Positions 54,582 to 63,655 of a DNA stretch of 64,000 nt are shown one piece after another (position 1 is the first letter of the stretch; each line of letters opens with the position of its first letter). The notes below the pieces were generated by a model. That model was not told where the DNA came from, did no database searches, and was given only the letters and a program-made list of their open reading frames with translations. Made by a program: the position numbers and the translations under genes. The DNA is from Amycolatopsis rifamycinica (GTDB lineage: Bacteria; Actinomycetota; Actinomycetes; Mycobacteriales; Pseudonocardiaceae). The DNA is taken from positions 62,001-126,000 of the forward strand of contig NZ_JMQI01000024.1 in assembly GCF_000695625.1 (NCBI RefSeq). The letters are read 5' to 3'.

Positions 54582-55492
54582 CGGATCCTCTCCACTTCCA
54601 CCGCACGAATCCACCGGTCCCTGGCCGCGACGTCGATCTCGCCGGCGACCGGCCGCAGCACCGCGGCGGCCGACGTGGCGACCACGTCCGCCAGCGCAAC
54701 CGGCCAGTCCACTTCGGACCCGGTGAGGTGCATCGCCAGCGCGGCGGCCCCCGCGTCCCCGGCCCCGGCGGGATTACCGGTGACGACTTCGGCGGGCCGG
54801 GCGCGCCAGGTACCCCGTTCCGTCACGGCGACCGCGCCTCCGGGGCCGAAGGTGGCGACCACTGCCGGAGCCCCGGCGGCCACGAGGTCCTGACAGGTTC
54901 CGGGTCCGGCCAGTTCCGCCAGTTCGTCCTCGTTCGGCATGAGCACCGCGCCGCTGCCGGCGGCCTCGCGGAGTGCGTCGCCGGAGACATCGGCGATGAC
55001 GGGCACGTCGTGCCGGGCGCACAGCCGAGCCAGCTTCGCGGGGACGTCGGCGCTCAGCCCCGGCGGCACGCTCCCGGAGATCACGACGGCTCCGGCCCCG
55101 TCCGCGAGCTCGTCACCGAGAGCGTCGAGGATGCCGGTTTCGCCGGCCGGGCCGGCCGGGAAGCCGTTCTCCTGCAGCATCGTCGTCCCGTCGGCGGGGG
55201 TCACCACCGCCACCGTCCGCCGCACCGCGGGCAGGGCCGGGACGAGCCGGTGCGCGAGACCCAGCCCGTCCAGGCCGTCCCGGAACTCGTCGGGTGCCCG
55301 GGTCGTGGTCAGGGCCAGCACCAGGCTTTCGCCGCCCAGTTCGCGGACCACGGCCGCGACGTTGACGCCCTTGCCGCCGGCGCGGGACCGGACGTCCGGC
55401 ACCCGCGTGGTCCCGCCCAGGCGCAGCGCGCCGGTCCGGTAGGTCACGTCGATGGCGGGGTTGAGGGTGATCGTGAGGATCCGGGACGTCAT
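54578..55492 (-). CDS. PfkB-family sugar-phosphate kinase (tagatose-6-phosphate/1-phosphofructokinase type)
   Basis: 304 residues. TITLNPAIDVTY and RAGGKGVNVAAVVRELGG are the N-terminal signature of the LacC/FruK branch; NPAGAGDAGAAAL near the end contains the catalytic Asp. It phosphorylates a ketohexose-phosphate to the bisphosphate cleaved by the next gene's aldolase. ATG 55492 overlaps the transporter stop. In a galactosamine route the substrate would be tagatose-6-phosphate. Confidence 0.87.
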   Translation of the reverse strand: MTSRILTITLNPAIDVTYRTGALRLGGTTRVPDVRSRAGGKGVNVAAVVRELGGESLVLALTTTRAPDEFRDGLDGLGLAHRLVPALPAVRRTVAVVTPADGTTMLQENGFPAGPAGETGILDALGDELADGAGAVVISGSVPPGLSADVPAKLARLCARHDVPVIADVSGDALREAAGSGAVLMPNEDELAELAGPGTCQDLVAAGAPAVVATFGPGGAVAVTERGTWRARPAEVVTGNPAGAGDAGAAALAMHLTGSEVDWPVALADVVATSAAAVLRPVAGEIDVAARDRWIRAVEVERIR

Positions 55493-56400
55493 GGCGCCGT
55501 GCTGCTCGGTACCGGTTCGCTGCTCTTCTCCGCGCGGTGGACCATCAGGGTCGAACCGGCGAGGGCCAGCACGATGCCCGCGATCTGGAACCCGGTCGGC
55601 GCGGCCCCGAAGACCAGCAGCGACAGGACGATGGTCAGCACCGGGGCGAGCGCGTTGGTCACCGGCGCCACGATCGAGGCCTTGCCGCGGCTCATCGCCA
55701 TCACCAGGAACAGCGCGCCGACCGCGTTGAGTAGCTGGGTGCCCGCGGTGAGCGCGGGCGCCTGCCACCCGAACCCCAGCGGCAGACCGCCCATCATCAG
55801 CACGGCGACCGGGATCAGCAGCAGCCCGCTGACGGTCATCCAGCCGAACGTCGAAGCGTCGTCCACCCCGGCGAGCGCCGCCTTGCGCATGAAGAACGCC
55901 TGGACACCCCACGCCACGCAGACGCCGACCGCCAGCAGCAGGTAGAGCCACCCGCTGTCGCCGCCGTCGCCGGTGGAGACCGAGAACAGGACGACGGCGA
56001 CCAGCGCGAGCACCACGCCGGCCCACGACCACCCGCCGAGCCGCTCGCGCAACGCGGCGAACGCCAGCAGCACCGTGACCGCGGGCGAAAGCGCGACGAT
56101 GGGGAAGATGACGTAGGCCGGTCCGATCGTGAGGGCCTTGAACAGCACCAGCTGCCCGCCCGCGCCGGTGAGCCCGATCAGCAGCCCGTACCCGGCGGCG
56201 GCCCGGCCGCGGTCGAACTTCTTCCCCCGCAGCGAAAACCACGCGGGCACGAGCATGGTCAGCGCCCAGACCACGTAGACCATCGGGTCGGGGTAGGCGT
56301 AGAGCTTCGTGGGCAGGCTGGAGAAAGCTCCCCACACGCCCCAGAACACCACCAGCAGTCCCGCGTACGGGACCCAGCTGTTCGCACGGCTGAACGACAT
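55489..56400 (-). CDS. DMT/EamA-family transporter
   Basis: 303 residues with ten membrane helices in two EamA repeats (WVPYAGLLVVFWGVWGAF start; GALFLVMAMSRGKASIVAPV in repeat 2). ATG 56400. It is inside the amino-sugar operon between the sugar kinase and PfkB kinase, overlapping the latter. It could import a free amino sugar or export a side product such as acetate or an amine; direction cannot be told. Confidence 0.82.
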   Translation of the reverse strand: MSFSRANSWVPYAGLLVVFWGVWGAFSSLPTKLYAYPDPMVYVVWALTMLVPAWFSLRGKKFDRGRAAAGYGLLIGLTGAGGQLVLFKALTIGPAYVIFPIVALSPAVTVLLAFAALRERLGGWSWAGVVLALVAVVLFSVSTGDGGDSGWLYLLLAVGVCVAWGVQAFFMRKAALAGVDDASTFGWMTVSGLLLIPVAVLMMGGLPLGFGWQAPALTAGTQLLNAVGALFLVMAMSRGKASIVAPVTNALAPVLTIVLSLLVFGAAPTGFQIAGIVLALAGSTLMVHRAEKSSEPVPSSTAP

Positions 56401-56409
56401 CTCGGCTCC

Positions 56410-57366
56410 TCAGCGGGACAGGGGTGCGATCGAGTGGACCTGCTCGGCCCGCAACGGGTGTCCGTGCAGACGCGCCGCGTAGAGCGCGGCACCGATGTGC
56501 GGTTCCAGCAGCGGCGCACGGAGGTCGTATTCGAGGGACAGCGCGTCGCGGAACGACGTCAGCACGTGCGCCGACCCGAACACGCCCCCGGAGTACGACA
56601 CCGGAACCCGGTGCGTGGCTTCGAATTCCAGCGCCGTCCGGCCGACGTCCACGAGCAGCGCGAGTTCCCGCCCGGCCGCCCGGAGCACCCCGGCCGCGGC
56701 CGCGTCGCCGGCGTCCGCGGCCCGGACCACGACCTTGCTCAGGCTCGCGATCCGGCCCCGGTCGCCGTGCCACCGGTTCACGACGACGTCGATCGCGTCG
56801 AAGTCGGCGGCGAGGCCGAGCGCCCGGCGCAGCTCTTCGACGAGCGGCCCGGCGGGCAGCCGCCCGTCGACCATGCGGCTGAACGCGTTCAGGCCCTGGA
56901 TCGCGACCCAGTAGCCGGAGCCCTCGTCCCCGAACAGCTCGCTCCAGCCGCCACCCCGCCATTGCCTGCCGTCGTGTTCGCCGTAGGCGATCGAACCGGT
57001 GCCGGCGACGACGTTGATGCCGTCGACGGCCCCCAGTGATCCGGCCCAGGCGCAGATCATGTCGTTGCCGCAGCGGTAGTTCCGCGTCCCGAGGATCCGG
57101 GCGGGCACCTCGTCGAGCACCGGCACGTCGGCGCTGATCTCGCCGTAGGCCGGCAGGCCGAAGAACGCGTACGCGATGTCCGGGACCGCGATACCCCCGG
57201 CGGCGCAGACTTCGCCGATCCCCTGGCGCAACAGGGGTTCCACGATCCGCAGGCCTTCGCTCAGGTAGTACACGCTCGCGGTCCTGGCCTCCGCGACGAC
57301 CCGGCCGTCCGGATCGACCAGGCAGAAGGCCGTCTTCGTCCCCCCGCCGTCGACACCGAGGAACAC
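56410..57366 (-). CDS. BadF/BadG-type sugar kinase (N-acetylhexosamine kinase-like)
   Basis: 318 residues of the ASKHA fold: GVDGGGTKTAFCLVD (phosphate 1), NVVAGTGSIAYGE (phosphate 2) and YSGGVFGS (adenosine). Homologues phosphorylate N-acetylglucosamine or glucosamine. GTG 57366 begins one base after the SIS gene stop. Beside an AgaS-type protein and downstream of a polygalactosaminidase locus, galactosamine or GalNAc is the predicted substrate. Confidence 0.83.
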   Translation of the reverse strand: MFLGVDGGGTKTAFCLVDPDGRVVAEARTASVYYLSEGLRIVEPLLRQGIGEVCAAGGIAVPDIAYAFFGLPAYGEISADVPVLDEVPARILGTRNYRCGNDMICAWAGSLGAVDGINVVAGTGSIAYGEHDGRQWRGGGWSELFGDEGSGYWVAIQGLNAFSRMVDGRLPAGPLVEELRRALGLAADFDAIDVVVNRWHGDRGRIASLSKVVVRAADAGDAAAAGVLRAAGRELALLVDVGRTALEFEATHRVPVSYSGGVFGSAHVLTSFRDALSLEYDLRAPLLEPHIGAALYAARLHGHPLRAEQVHSIAPLSR

Positions 57367-57367
57367 G

Positions 57368-58498
57368 TCAGCTCACCTCCGGAGGCGCGAACTCGTGGAT
57401 GACCACGCCCTGCACGACGCGGTTCACTTCCCCTTCGGGGAACGGGTTGTCCGGGGTGACGCCCAGCGCGAGCGAGCACGCGAGCGCCGTGGTCTGGGCC
57501 GCGATGACGGCGAGCAGCGCGTGACCGGCGAGGGGGACGCCGGGTGGCGCGGGCACCGGCCAGATCCGGGCGCCGTCGAACTCTCCCGGGTCGCCGGCGC
57601 CCACCACGACCACCCGCTCCTCGCCCAGTGACCGCACCAGTTCGCGCGCGATGTCGACGTCGTAGGGCCGCGTGTGCGGATCGGTGGAGAGGAAGACCAC
57701 GGCGATGGTGCGCTCGTCGAGCACCGACTTCGGCCCGTGCCGGAAGCCCAGCGCGGAGTCGGCGATGCCGACCACCTCGCCCCGGGTCAGCTCGAGGCAC
57801 TTGAGCGCGGCTTCCCGCGCCAGCCCGCGCAGCGGCCCGGAGCCCAGGAACACCAGCCGGGCCGGCTTGGCGCCGGCGATCGCCGCCGCGTGTTCCGCGG
57901 CCGCGCCGATCACAGTGGACCCGGCGCGCGCCAGGGCCTCGACGTCGACCTCCAGCCCGAAGGCGAGCAGGGCGGCCAGTGCCATCCCGGTGAAGGACGA
58001 GGTCATCGCGAACCCGCGGTCGTTGACCTCGTCCGGCAGGGCGACCACGACGGCGTTCCCGGCGCCGGACCACCGCCGCGCCAGCTCGCCACCCGGGTCG
58101 CAGGTGATCACCAGGTGCCGCAGCCCGGGCGCCAGCCGGTGCAGCAGGTCCGCCGCCGCGACGGACTCGGGGCTGTTGCCGCTGCGGGCGAAGGAAACCA
58201 GCAGGATCGGCCGGTCGTCCACGACCACGGCGAGCGGGTCGGCGACGATCTCCGTGGTCGCAATCGCCTCGACCGGCCGGCCGAGGTGGCGGGCGAGATC
58301 GCGGGCCACGACCTCGCCGACGAACGCGGAGGTGCCCGCGCCGGTGAGCACGATCCGCCGGTCGGCCCCGCCGACGAGCTGCTCGATTTCCGGCCGGGCC
58401 CGCCGGACGGCGTCGGCCACCCGGCTCCAGGTGGCGGGCTGCTGCTCGATCTCCCGCGCGGTCCGGCTGTCGCCGGGCAACCGCCCGTTGCTGTGCAT
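57368..58498 (-). CDS. agaS: SIS-domain sugar-phosphate isomerase/deaminase (AgaS type)
   Basis: 376 residues with two SIS domains: VLTGAGTSAFVGE and SFARSGNSPESVAAADLLH in the first, FLGSGPLRGLAREAALKCLE and FRHGPKSVLDERT in the second. This is the AgaS/GlmS isomerase plan without a glutaminase domain. It should turn galactosamine-6-phosphate into tagatose-6-phosphate and ammonia. ATG 58498 follows GGAGG. First gene of the minus-strand operon, next to operator 58575-58603. Confidence 0.83.
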   Translation of the reverse strand: MHSNGRLPGDSRTAREIEQQPATWSRVADAVRRARPEIEQLVGGADRRIVLTGAGTSAFVGEVVARDLARHLGRPVEAIATTEIVADPLAVVVDDRPILLVSFARSGNSPESVAAADLLHRLAPGLRHLVITCDPGGELARRWSGAGNAVVVALPDEVNDRGFAMTSSFTGMALAALLAFGLEVDVEALARAGSTVIGAAAEHAAAIAGAKPARLVFLGSGPLRGLAREAALKCLELTRGEVVGIADSALGFRHGPKSVLDERTIAVVFLSTDPHTRPYDVDIARELVRSLGEERVVVVGAGDPGEFDGARIWPVPAPPGVPLAGHALLAVIAAQTTALACSLALGVTPDNPFPEGEVNRVVQGVVIHEFAPPEVS

Positions 58499-58574
58499 AG
58501 GTGCTTGCCTCCGATTTCCGGGTCGTCCTTCCGGAGACTCATCCGCGCCCCGGGCCGGGGGCAAGGTCCGGTGT

Positions 58575-58603
58575 CCAAACGCGCATTCGGAGTGAGCGTT
58601 TCG
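58575..58603. promoter_or_regulatory. DeoR operator, copy 1
   Basis: CCAAACGCGCATTC, a three-base centre, then GTGAGCGTTTCG forms an inverted repeat between the divergent agaS-type operon and the deoR gene. Read in reverse, the copy at 59431 matches it almost base for base. It overlaps the expected -35 of deoR. Confidence 0.78.
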
Positions 58604-58625
58604 CCGGCTGTCGTAGGCTCGGCCC

Positions 58626-59432
58626 ATGTCCACCCGGAAGAGGCGCACCAGCCGGGCCGAACGGCTCTCGGAGCTGCTGCGGGTGCTCGCGGACACCGGC
58701 GAGCTGCACGTGGGTGAGCTCAGCGCCCGGTTCGGCGTCTCCGCCGCCACGCTGCGGCGCGATCTGGCCAAACTGGAGGGACAGCGGCTGCTGACCCGCA
58801 CCCACGGCGGCGCGCGGCCCCGGGGGCGCACGAACGAGGTGCCGCCGCCCTACCGGGAAAGCCGGTCCCGGGACGCCAAACGCGCCATCGTGCAGGCGGC
58901 GATCCGCACGCTGCCGACCGGACCGCACGTCATCGCCCTGACCGGCGGCTCCACCACGAGCGAACTCGCCAGGGAACTGCCGGGTCGCGCGGATCTGACG
59001 GTGGTCACGAACGCGCTGAACATCGCGATGGACCTGGCCCTGCACCCCCGGCTGAAGCTGGTCGTCGTCGGCGGCGTCGCCCGGCCCCAGTCCTACGAGC
59101 TGGTCGGCCCCTGGGCCGAGCACGTGCTGGCCTCGATCAGCGTCGGCACCGCGTTCGTCGGCGTGGACGGCATCGACGCGGCGGCGGGCATCACCACGCA
59201 CGACGAGAACGAGGCCCGGACCAACCGCGCCATGCTCGGCCGGGCCCGGCGGGTGATCGTGCTGGCCGACGGCAGCAAGCTCGGGCGGACCACCCTCGCC
59301 CGCATGGGTGACATCCAGGACGTGCACGAAGTCATCACCGACTCCTCCGCCGCGCCCGACGCGGTTGTGGCGATCCGCCGGGCCGGCGTCCGGGTCACCG
59401 TGGTCGAAGCGGTGTCCGGAAAGGACCGGTGA
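58626..59432 (+). CDS. DeoR-family regulator (AgaR-like)
   Basis: 268 residues. HTH VGELSARFGVSAATLRRDLAKLEGQ and the linker THGGARP are DeoR hallmarks; the sugar-phosphate domain includes LTGGSTTSELARELPG and VLADGSKLGR. It should sense a phosphosugar such as tagatose- or galactosamine-6-phosphate. TAGGCT at 58614-58619 places transcription at or near ATG 58626, so the mRNA is probably leaderless. Operators on both sides of the gene imply control of itself, the catabolic operon and the GH114 gene. Confidence 0.9.
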   Translation: MSTRKRRTSRAERLSELLRVLADTGELHVGELSARFGVSAATLRRDLAKLEGQRLLTRTHGGARPRGRTNEVPPPYRESRSRDAKRAIVQAAIRTLPTGPHVIALTGGSTTSELARELPGRADLTVVTNALNIAMDLALHPRLKLVVVGGVARPQSYELVGPWAEHVLASISVGTAFVGVDGIDAAAGITTHDENEARTNRAMLGRARRVIVLADGSKLGRTTLARMGDIQDVHEVITDSSAAPDAVVAIRRAGVRVTVVEAVSGKDR

Positions 59433-59459
59433 AAACGCTCATCGGGAATGCGCGTTTGG
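59431..59459. promoter_or_regulatory. DeoR operator, copy 2
   Basis: GAAAACGCTCAT, centre CGGG, then AATGCGCGTTTGG. It starts at the deoR stop codon and abuts the -35 of the GH114 promoter, so bound regulator would block it. Confidence 0.78.
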
Positions 59460-59488
59460 TTGACCGCGGTGGTCGCGCTGCCTACCTT
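59460..59488 (+). promoter_or_regulatory. Promoter of the GH114 gene
   Basis: TTGACC and TACCTT are separated by 17 bases, directly after the DeoR operator. Predicted leader is about 30 bases to ATG 59524. Confidence 0.65.
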
Positions 59489-59523
59489 TCGCCGACAACA
59501 GCCCCGACGAAGATGGAGTCCGC

Positions 59524-60339
59524 ATGAAGGGTCTTCTCCCCCGCCACGGCCGCCGCATCGCTTCGTTCACGGCGGCGGGCGCGCTGGCCGCCGGCACCCT
59601 CGCCGCGATCGCCGCCCCGGCCGCGGCCGCGGTCACCCTGCCGCCGAAGGCCGCCGGGTTCGACTACCAGATCGGCGGCGCCTACACCCCGCCGTCCGGG
59701 GTGCAGATCGTCAGCCGCGACGTCTCCGCGGCCCCGGCGAGCGGCAAGTACAACATTTGCTACCTCAACGCTTTCCAGGCCCAGGAAGGCCAGGACGGCG
59801 ATTGGCCGAGCGACCTGCTCCTCCGCGATTCCAGCGGCACCAAGGTCGTCGACCCCGACTGGCACGAAACCCTGCTCGACCTGCGTACCGCCGACAAGCG
59901 CACCCGGGTCGCGGCGAAGGTCGGCAGCTGGATCGACACGTGCGCGTCGAAGGGGTACCAGGCGATCGAGCCGGACAACTACGACAGCTACAGCCGGTCC
60001 AGGAACCTGCTCACCACCACGCACGCGCAGGAGTACATCAAGCTCCTGTCGGCCCGCGCGCACAGCAAGAACCTCGCCATCGCCCAGAAGAACACCCCAG
60101 AGCTGGCCGGCAACCGGGTCGCCAACGGCCTCGACTTCGCCGTCACCGAAGAATGCGGCGAGTACGAGGAGTGCGCCGACTACGCCGGTCCCTTCGACAA
60201 CCGCGTGGTCGACGTCGAGTACACCGCTTCGGGCATGAGCAAGGGCTGCCCCGAGTGGAAGAACACGATCAGCATGGTCCGGCGTGACCTGTACGTTGTG
60301 CCCCAGGGGACGAGCGGATACGTCCGCAAGACCTGCTGA
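59524..60339 (+). CDS. Secreted GH114 endo-alpha-1,4-polygalactosaminidase
   Basis: 271 residues. Signal peptide about 1-36 with twin-arginine-like HGRRIASFTAAGALAAG. GH114 features follow: FDYQIGGAYTPP, YNICYLNAFQAQEG, GYQAIEPDNYDSY with the likely catalytic acids, IAQKNTPELAG and DFAVTEECGEYEEC. The family cleaves alpha-1,4-linked galactosamine polymers, as found in fungal galactosaminogalactan. It is preceded by the DeoR operator and followed by a sugar importer. Four cysteines may form disulfides. Confidence 0.87.
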   Translation: MKGLLPRHGRRIASFTAAGALAAGTLAAIAAPAAAAVTLPPKAAGFDYQIGGAYTPPSGVQIVSRDVSAAPASGKYNICYLNAFQAQEGQDGDWPSDLLLRDSSGTKVVDPDWHETLLDLRTADKRTRVAAKVGSWIDTCASKGYQAIEPDNYDSYSRSRNLLTTTHAQEYIKLLSARAHSKNLAIAQKNTPELAGNRVANGLDFAVTEECGEYEECADYAGPFDNRVVDVEYTASGMSKGCPEWKNTISMVRRDLYVVPQGTSGYVRKTC

Positions 60340-60348
60340 CAGCCCGCC

Positions 60349-60377
60349 TTGACACGTTCGATCGCGCTCGCTTTACT
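60349..60377 (+). promoter_or_regulatory. Candidate promoter of the third importer operon
   Basis: A consensus TTGACA and TTTACT are 17 bases apart in the 206-base space after the GH114 gene. The leader to ATG 60546 would be about 160 bases. No DeoR-type operator lies here. Confidence 0.5.
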
Positions 60378-60545
60378 GCTGTCCACGTCGGGAGCACCGA
60401 CGTCAGAGGTACGCCCAGCCGGTATGTCGGTTCCACCGCGAGCCCGGACCGAGTCGCCAGGACGCGAGAGTCCGAGGCGGGGTCGTGCCCACCATCATCC
60501 GGAGTCGGCGATGATGATCCTTTCCTTCCCCCGCAAGACGAGCTG

Positions 60546-61811
60546 ATGGACCGCCGCGGATTCCTGCGCGGCGCCGGCGGCCTGGCCCTCGGTGCCGCGC
60601 TGGGCGGCTGCGGCCCGGCGCGGTCCGCCGGGGGCCCGGTCACGGTCGAGGTCTGGCACGGCCAGACCGACACCGGCAAGAAGGTCCTCGACGAGCTCGT
60701 CGCGGACTTCCACCGGACCCACCCCGGGATCCGGGTCGACCTCGGCGGCGGCGTCCTCGCCGACGCGATGCTCCAGAAGATCACCGCGGCGCTCGCCTCG
60801 GGGTCGTTCCCGGACATCGCCTACGTGTTCGGTTCGGACCTCGCCAGCGTGGCGCGCAGCCCGAGCGTCGTCGACGTCACCGGCCTCGTCGACGCGGGGC
60901 CCGGTTTCTGGGCCCCGGCCCGGGAAGCGGTCACCGTCAACGGCCGCGTCCGCGCGGTCCCGGCGCTGCTCGACTCCCTGGCCGTGGTCTGCAACAAGGA
61001 ACTGTTCGCGAGGGCCGGGATTCCGCTGCCCGCCGCGGGCTGGACGTGGGCCGCCTTCGTCGAAACGGCGAAGAAGCTCACCGACGCGGGCAGCGGTACC
61101 TTCGGCACCGCGTGGCCCGCCACCGGTGACGAGGACACCGTCTGGCGGCTGTGGCCGATGGTGTGGGACCTCGGCGGCGACGTGATCGGCGCCGGCGGGC
61201 GCGGCATCGGGTTCGCCGACCAGGGCGTGCGTGCCCTGGAAGTCGTCCGCGACCTCGCCGCGGCGAAGGCCGTCTACCTCGACCCCAAGACCGGCAGCGA
61301 GCAGATGTACCAGGCGTTCCAGGCCGGGCACATCGGGATGGTCGCGACCGGCCCGTGGCAGCTGCCCGACATCACCGACGCCGGGATCGACTACGCGGTC
61401 GTGCCGCTGCCGAGCTTCAGTGGCCGTCCGGTCACCGTCTCCGGCCCGGACACCTGGACGCTGTTCGACAACGGCGAGGAACGCGTGGCGGCGGCCCGCA
61501 CCTTCCTGGCCTGGCTGGCCGATCCGGCCCAGGACGTCCGCTGGGACGACGGCGCGGGCAGCCTGCCGCTGAGCCGCCGGACGCGGCAACTGGCCGCGTG
61601 GCAGGAGAAAACCACCGAGACCCCGGGCCTGCCGGTCTTCGTCGACGCGCTGGAGAACGCCCGCGTCCGGCCGGTGCACCCGGCCTACCCCCAGGTGTCG
61701 GCGGCGCTCGGCACCGCGATCGTCGCCGTGCTGCTCGGCCAGGCGACGCCGGCCGACGCGCTGCGCGACTGCGCCGCGGCCGCGAACGCCGCCCTGATCA
61801 TTCCGCGATAG
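60546..61811 (+). CDS. Sugar ABC transporter substrate-binding lipoprotein
   Basis: 421 residues. MDRRGFLRGAGGLALGAALGGC combines a twin-arginine motif and lipobox. MalE-like domains: VEVWHGQTDTGKKVLDELVADF, DIAYVFGSDLASV, GMVATGPWQLPD. ATG 60546. It lies between the GH114 gene and two permeases, so its ligands are probably oligo-galactosamines or related oligosaccharides released outside the cell. Confidence 0.9.
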   Translation: MDRRGFLRGAGGLALGAALGGCGPARSAGGPVTVEVWHGQTDTGKKVLDELVADFHRTHPGIRVDLGGGVLADAMLQKITAALASGSFPDIAYVFGSDLASVARSPSVVDVTGLVDAGPGFWAPAREAVTVNGRVRAVPALLDSLAVVCNKELFARAGIPLPAAGWTWAAFVETAKKLTDAGSGTFGTAWPATGDEDTVWRLWPMVWDLGGDVIGAGGRGIGFADQGVRALEVVRDLAAAKAVYLDPKTGSEQMYQAFQAGHIGMVATGPWQLPDITDAGIDYAVVPLPSFSGRPVTVSGPDTWTLFDNGEERVAAARTFLAWLADPAQDVRWDDGAGSLPLSRRTRQLAAWQEKTTETPGLPVFVDALENARVRPVHPAYPQVSAALGTAIVAVLLGQATPADALRDCAAAANAALIIPR

Positions 61812-61820
61812 GGAGCCGCC

Positions 61821-62735
61821 ATGCCCGGACTGCCGAGGCCCATCACCGTCCCACCGACACAACGCGGACCGCGCCGCGAAACCGCGACCGCCTGGGCCTA
61901 CATCTCGCCCGCCGTGCTCGTCATCCTCGGCCTCGGCGTGGTGCCCGTCGCCTGGTCGCTGGTGCTGTCCTTCCAGGCCGATGACCTCGTCACTCCCAGC
62001 CGTTGGGTCGGTCCGGACAACTACGCCGCGCTGGCCCAGGACCCGCACTTCGCTCAGGCGGTCGGCAACACCGCGCTTTATACGGCGTTATACGTCCCGC
62101 TCAGCATCCTGTTCGGGTTCCTGCTGGCGCAGGCGCTGAACCGGCGCATCCGGCTGGTCGGGGTCTACCGGACGCTCGTGTTCGTCCCGTTCGTACTGTC
62201 GGCCACGGCCCAGGGCGTGCTCTTCTCGTTCATCCTCGACCCGCAGTTCGGCGCGGCCAACGCGCTGCTGCACCACCTCGGCGTGTCGCCGCAGGGCTTC
62301 CTGACCGATCCGGCGCAGGCGCTGCTGGTGCTGGTCGGCATCACGCTGTGGAGCGGCACCGGCTTCTGCGTCGTGGTCTACCTGGCCGCGCTGCAGGACG
62401 TCCCGCCGTCACTGGTCGAGGCCGCGCGGCTGGACGGCGCCGGGACGTGGCGCGTGCTGCGGCACGTGACGCTGCCCGCGGTCACCCCGGTGACGGTGTT
62501 CCTGCTGCTGTGGCAGCTGATCACGTCGCTGCAGGTGTTCGACCTGGTCTACGTGACGACCAAGGGCGGCCCGCTCGGCTCGACGACGGTCATCGTCTAC
62601 TTCGTCTGGGAGCAGGCGTTCAAGAACTTCACCGCCGGCTACGGCGCGGCGTCGGCCTACGTGCTGGCGCTGGCCCTGCTGGTGGTCGTGGTCGCCGTCC
62701 GCCTGCTGCGCCGGCCGGGGAAGGCGCTGCGATGA
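61821..62735 (+). CDS. Sugar ABC transporter permease (MalF type)
   Basis: 304 residues, six membrane helices; EAA loop LVEAARLDGAGTWRVLRHVT then LPAVTPVTVF. ATG 61821, nine bases after the binding-protein stop; its stop overlaps the next permease start (ATGA). Confidence 0.9.
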   Translation: MPGLPRPITVPPTQRGPRRETATAWAYISPAVLVILGLGVVPVAWSLVLSFQADDLVTPSRWVGPDNYAALAQDPHFAQAVGNTALYTALYVPLSILFGFLLAQALNRRIRLVGVYRTLVFVPFVLSATAQGVLFSFILDPQFGAANALLHHLGVSPQGFLTDPAQALLVLVGITLWSGTGFCVVVYLAALQDVPPSLVEAARLDGAGTWRVLRHVTLPAVTPVTVFLLLWQLITSLQVFDLVYVTTKGGPLGSTTVIVYFVWEQAFKNFTAGYGAASAYVLALALLVVVVAVRLLRRPGKALR

Positions 62736-63622
62736 AGGCACAGCCGGCCCAGCCCGCCCGGCTCGACGTGTCCGCGACCCGCGCCGCGCTGCCCGTGCTG
62801 CGCCGGCCCCGGCTGCCCTTCAGCCCCTGGCACCTGCTGCTCGTGCCGCTGGCGCTGGTGTTCGCGGCGCCCCTGGGGTGGCTGCTGCTCAGCTCGGTGA
62901 TGAGCAACGCCGAGATCAACCGGTTCCCGCCCGCGCTGTGGCCGTCCCGGGTGGACTTCGCCGGGTACCGCTACGTCCTCGAGAACGCGCTGTTCCTGCG
63001 CTGGTTCACGAACTCGCTGATCGTCTCGGCGGTGACCGTCGTGTCGAACCTGCTGTTCGGCACGCTCGCCGGGTACGCGTTCGCGCGGATGCGGTTCACC
63101 GGCTCGCGGGCGCTGCTCGCGCTGATGCTCGCGACGATGGCGATCCCCTTCCAGCTCACCATGATCCCGACGTTCCTGGTGATGAAGCGGCTCGGCCTGA
63201 TCGACACCCTCGGCGCGCTCATCGTGCCGTCGCTGGTGACGCCGTTCGCGGTGTTCCTGCTGCGCCAGTTCTTCCTGTCGCTGCCCCGCGAACTCGAAGA
63301 GGCGGCGTGGATCGACGGCTGCTCGCGGCTGCGCGTGCTGTTCACCATCGTGGTGCCGCTGTCGCGGCCCGCGCTGAGCACGGTGGCCGTGCTGACGTTC
63401 CTCAGCACGTGGAACGACCTGACCTGGCCGCTGATCGCGGTCAACCACGACACGACCTACACGCTGCAGCTGGGGCTCACCACGTTCCAGGGCCAGCACC
63501 ACACGAACTGGGCCGCGGTGATGGCGGGCAACGTCATCACCGTGCTGCCCGTGCTGCTGGCCTTCCTCGGCGCGCAGAAGACGTTCGTCCAGTCGATCAC
63601 CTCCAGCGGGCTCAAGGGCTGA
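62732..63622 (+). CDS. Sugar ABC transporter permease (MalG type)
   Basis: 296 residues, six membrane helices after a 35-residue cytoplasmic tail; EAA loop LEEAAWIDGCSRLRVLFTIV. ATG 62732 overlaps the upstream stop. No ATPase gene follows before the GH4 gene. Confidence 0.9.
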   Translation: MKAQPAQPARLDVSATRAALPVLRRPRLPFSPWHLLLVPLALVFAAPLGWLLLSSVMSNAEINRFPPALWPSRVDFAGYRYVLENALFLRWFTNSLIVSAVTVVSNLLFGTLAGYAFARMRFTGSRALLALMLATMAIPFQLTMIPTFLVMKRLGLIDTLGALIVPSLVTPFAVFLLRQFFLSLPRELEEAAWIDGCSRLRVLFTIVVPLSRPALSTVAVLTFLSTWNDLTWPLIAVNHDTTYTLQLGLTTFQGQHHTNWAAVMAGNVITVLPVLLAFLGAQKTFVQSITSSGLKG

Positions 63623-63655
63623 CCCGCTTTCCCGCACCCCACCGATCGGATTCCC

